64,000 nucleotides of DNA from Tolypothrix bouteillei VB521301 (GTDB lineage Bacteria > Cyanobacteriota > Cyanobacteriia > Cyanobacteriales > Nostocaceae). The position numbers and the translations under genes are program-made. Shown here piece after piece: positions 62,768 through 64,000 of the stretch. The stretch spans positions 4,980,895 through 5,044,894 of the forward strand of contig NZ_JHEG04000001.1 in assembly GCF_000760695.4 (NCBI RefSeq), read 5' to 3'. Positions within the stretch are counted from its first letter, which is position 1. Every line of letters begins with the position of its first letter. Under the pieces are notes generated by a model. The model was not told where the DNA came from. It saw nothing but the letters and a program-made list of their open reading frames with translations, and did not search any database.

Positions 62768-63466
62768 ATGAAACGCCAAGTAACAAACAGTAGATTCAAC
62801 CTCAAGGCAATACTGTCCGGTAAAAAGTGGCAATTTTTACAGAAACTAGTTCTTGGACTGTGTATTGTATTAGCCACCTTGCTGGTTTTTAACACTATAA
62901 CCCTAATTTCTGCCTCCTCCAAGCCTGTAGATGCCTTTTTTGTACTTGGTGGAAGTATAAGACGAGAAATTTATGTTGCAAAATTGGCAAAACAATATCC
63001 ACAAATTCCGGTTCTGATTTCTCAAGGTTCCCAAGACCCGTGTATCTGGTTGATTTTCCAGCAAGAAGCAGACCAAATCCAGAACGTTTGGCTGGAAAAA
63101 TGTGCAGATTCTACTTTTGGGAATTTTTACTATGGTATTCCAATTTTACGTCAGTGGAAAGTCCGTAAAGTAAAAATGATTACCTCACCTACTCATTTAC
63201 CTCGAGCTAAATGGTTGGCACAGATTTTCTTTGGCGCTCAAGGTATTTGGGTAGAAACAGAAATTGTTCAAGAGCAAGGTGTCCCCGGTAATCAAGAGTC
63301 TTGGTTGAAAACAGGATTAGACATCACACGCAGTTTATTGTGGGCGGGGTTAAGCCCCATCATTCAACCGCGCTGTTCTTCTGTCACACAACTGGCAGAA
63401 GTGAAGATGGATGTTTGGCAACGGCAAGGTTTTAAATGCGAACGTCAGGGGAAACTTCGTCGTTAG
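62768..63466 (+). CDS. YdcF/SanA-like (DUF218) membrane protein
   Basis: 232 residues. One N-terminal membrane helix (LVLGLCIVLATLLVFNTITL), then the DUF218 fold: PVDAFFVLGGSIRREIYVAK, QIPVLISQGSQDPCIWLIF and VKMITSPTHLPRAKWLAQIF. Homologues act in envelope integrity, but function is not defined. Compact and complete. Confidence 0.85.
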   Translation: MKRQVTNSRFNLKAILSGKKWQFLQKLVLGLCIVLATLLVFNTITLISASSKPVDAFFVLGGSIRREIYVAKLAKQYPQIPVLISQGSQDPCIWLIFQQEADQIQNVWLEKCADSTFGNFYYGIPILRQWKVRKVKMITSPTHLPRAKWLAQIFFGAQGIWVETEIVQEQGVPGNQESWLKTGLDITRSLLWAGLSPIIQPRCSSVTQLAEVKMDVWQRQGFKCERQGKLRR

Positions 63467-63492
63467 TTGTGGGTTGTGATTCCTACTCACCA

Positions 63493-64000
63493 CTAACCAC
63501 TGTTTGCGATCGCTTCTACTGTAGATAAAGGCACATCCGCAAAATACTGTTGCTGAAATTGTTCTTCTCGGACAGCGACTAAAAATTGGGCAATGGCTGT
63601 CTCTGCAAGGGTTGATTCAATATTTGTGTGTTGAGCAAAAATGAAAGCACGATCTTGGCGCGTGATTCTAAAACCTAAATATTTTAAACCTCTTAACCCC
63701 AAAAGTAATGGGTGATCGCCGATACCAAGTTTTTCTAATAACTGAATGCGAGTGACTGGTTGATGTGTACGGCTGAGGTATTTGGCAAGCCCTACCAGAG
63801 TTAACCAAATTTGTTCTGGCGGTTTGTGGTTTGGTTTGCTCCAAGCAAGTGCAAGTGGTTGTCCCTCGTAAAGGGAACGTTTCAACCACGCTCTTAAATC
63901 GTCCCAACTAGTCGGACATTTTTCGATAAGGAGGGGAACGGAGGAGGGGGGATTGGGGGATGGAGGGATAGAGGGGGAGGTATTACGCCAATCGAGTATA
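63493..64000 (-). CDS. recJ: RecJ-like exonuclease, C-terminal part (truncated by window edge)
   Basis: The minus frame is open to the window end; TTG 63885 is an internal position, not a start. Segments IEKCPTSWDDLRAWLKRSLY, LALAWSKPNHKPPEQIWLTL, GLAKYLSRTHQPVTRIQLLE and LGLRGLKYLGFRITR match the C-terminal domain of cyanobacterial RecJ single-strand exonucleases. The DHH catalytic core is beyond the window. Next to the edge the frame runs through a Pro/Ser-rich stretch (about 63911-63982) coded by CCCCAATC-type repeat DNA, an insertion between conserved parts. Confidence 0.75.
   Translation of the reverse strand, partial: ILDWRNTSPSIPPSPNPPSSVPLLIEKCPTSWDDLRAWLKRSLYEGQPLALAWSKPNHKPPEQIWLTLVGLAKYLSRTHQPVTRIQLLEKLGIGDHPLLLGLRGLKYLGFRITRQDRAFIFAQHTNIESTLAETAIAQFLVAVREEQFQQQYFADVPLSTVEAIANSG

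Noticed and set aside
1..64000. tRNA, rRNA, transposase or integrase genes
   Set aside because: I looked through the intergenic gaps for T-loop sequences and through the frames for transposase motifs and found none I could support.

Overview
The window comes from a filamentous, probably heterocyst-forming cyanobacterium (Nostocales-like). Grounds: very frequent GCGATCGC (HIP1) words; cyanobacterial or plastid-lineage genes (ndhM, ntcB, nirA-type ferredoxin nitrite reductase, narB, nrtABCD, a CSP41-like epimerase, an ethylene-receptor-type kinase); heptameric tandem repeats of the STRR kind; and a small protein resembling a family found in heterocystous species. Coding density is moderate. Many intergenic gaps, and some genes, carry short palindromic repeats. 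No tRNA, rRNA, transposase gene or CRISPR array was seen.

Layout. 1-5465: 3' end of a SyrD-like cyclic-peptide-type exporter, then an NAD-dependent epimerase, an MBL-fold hydrolase, a PaaK/F390-synthetase-like adenylate-forming enzyme and a GNAT-like acyltransferase, all co-directional and often overlapping by 4 bp. It looks like one end of an uncharacterised biosynthetic operon. 5596-11118: a small HTH regulator, a five-PAS hybrid kinase and an ethylene-receptor-like hybrid kinase. 11142-14175: repeats, a 5-formyl-THF cyclo-ligase, two gene remnants and an EEP-family hydrolase. 14176-18758 (minus): fcl, gmd, a polyprenyl-phosphate sugar transferase and a GT4, for exopolysaccharide made with GDP-fucose. 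19014-27935: housekeeping and metabolic genes (CSP41-like, SMP-30, pgsA, aspA, DUF362, ppa, panD), a hicAB locus with a nonsense-mutated hicA, and an MBL paralogue lacking its metal-binding motif.

27912-44124 is the nitrate assimilation region. cnaT-like, ntcB and a HEAT-repeat gene lie on the minus strand, divergent from nrtA-nrtB-nrtC-nrtD, nirA-nrtP and narB. Perfect GTA-N8-TAC NtcA sites precede ntcB, nrtA, nirA and narB; the nrtA and nirA sites have a -10 box at the spacing of a class II promoter. The nirA promoter also has two TGCA-N5-TGCA-like palindromes of the kind described for NtcB. Unusually, both the ABC transporter (NrtABCD) and the MFS permease (NrtP) are encoded. STRR tracts and a 68-bp near-perfect inverted repeat surround nrtB-nrtC.

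44144-46946 is a small accessory islet (hypothetical protein, XRE regulator with a palindromic operator candidate, zinc-ribbon protein, ankyrin protein). 47316-50091 holds PsiE-like, DJ-1/PfpI and FHA-PrsW genes. 50271-55196 (minus) holds a PP2C phosphatase, a CHAT-FHA caspase-like protein and an unknown small protein; with FHA-PrsW this is a candidate phospho-threonine-controlled protease module. 55583-64000 holds a phytase-like esterase, ndhM, a heterocyst-family small protein, a LuxR-type response regulator, a GT2, a C-terminal processing protease, a YdcF-like protein and the 3' part of recJ.

A recurring theme is repeat DNA inside or at the ends of reading frames: the exporter linker, the MBL C-terminus, a low-complexity segment in nirA, and a proline/serine-rich stretch in recJ.
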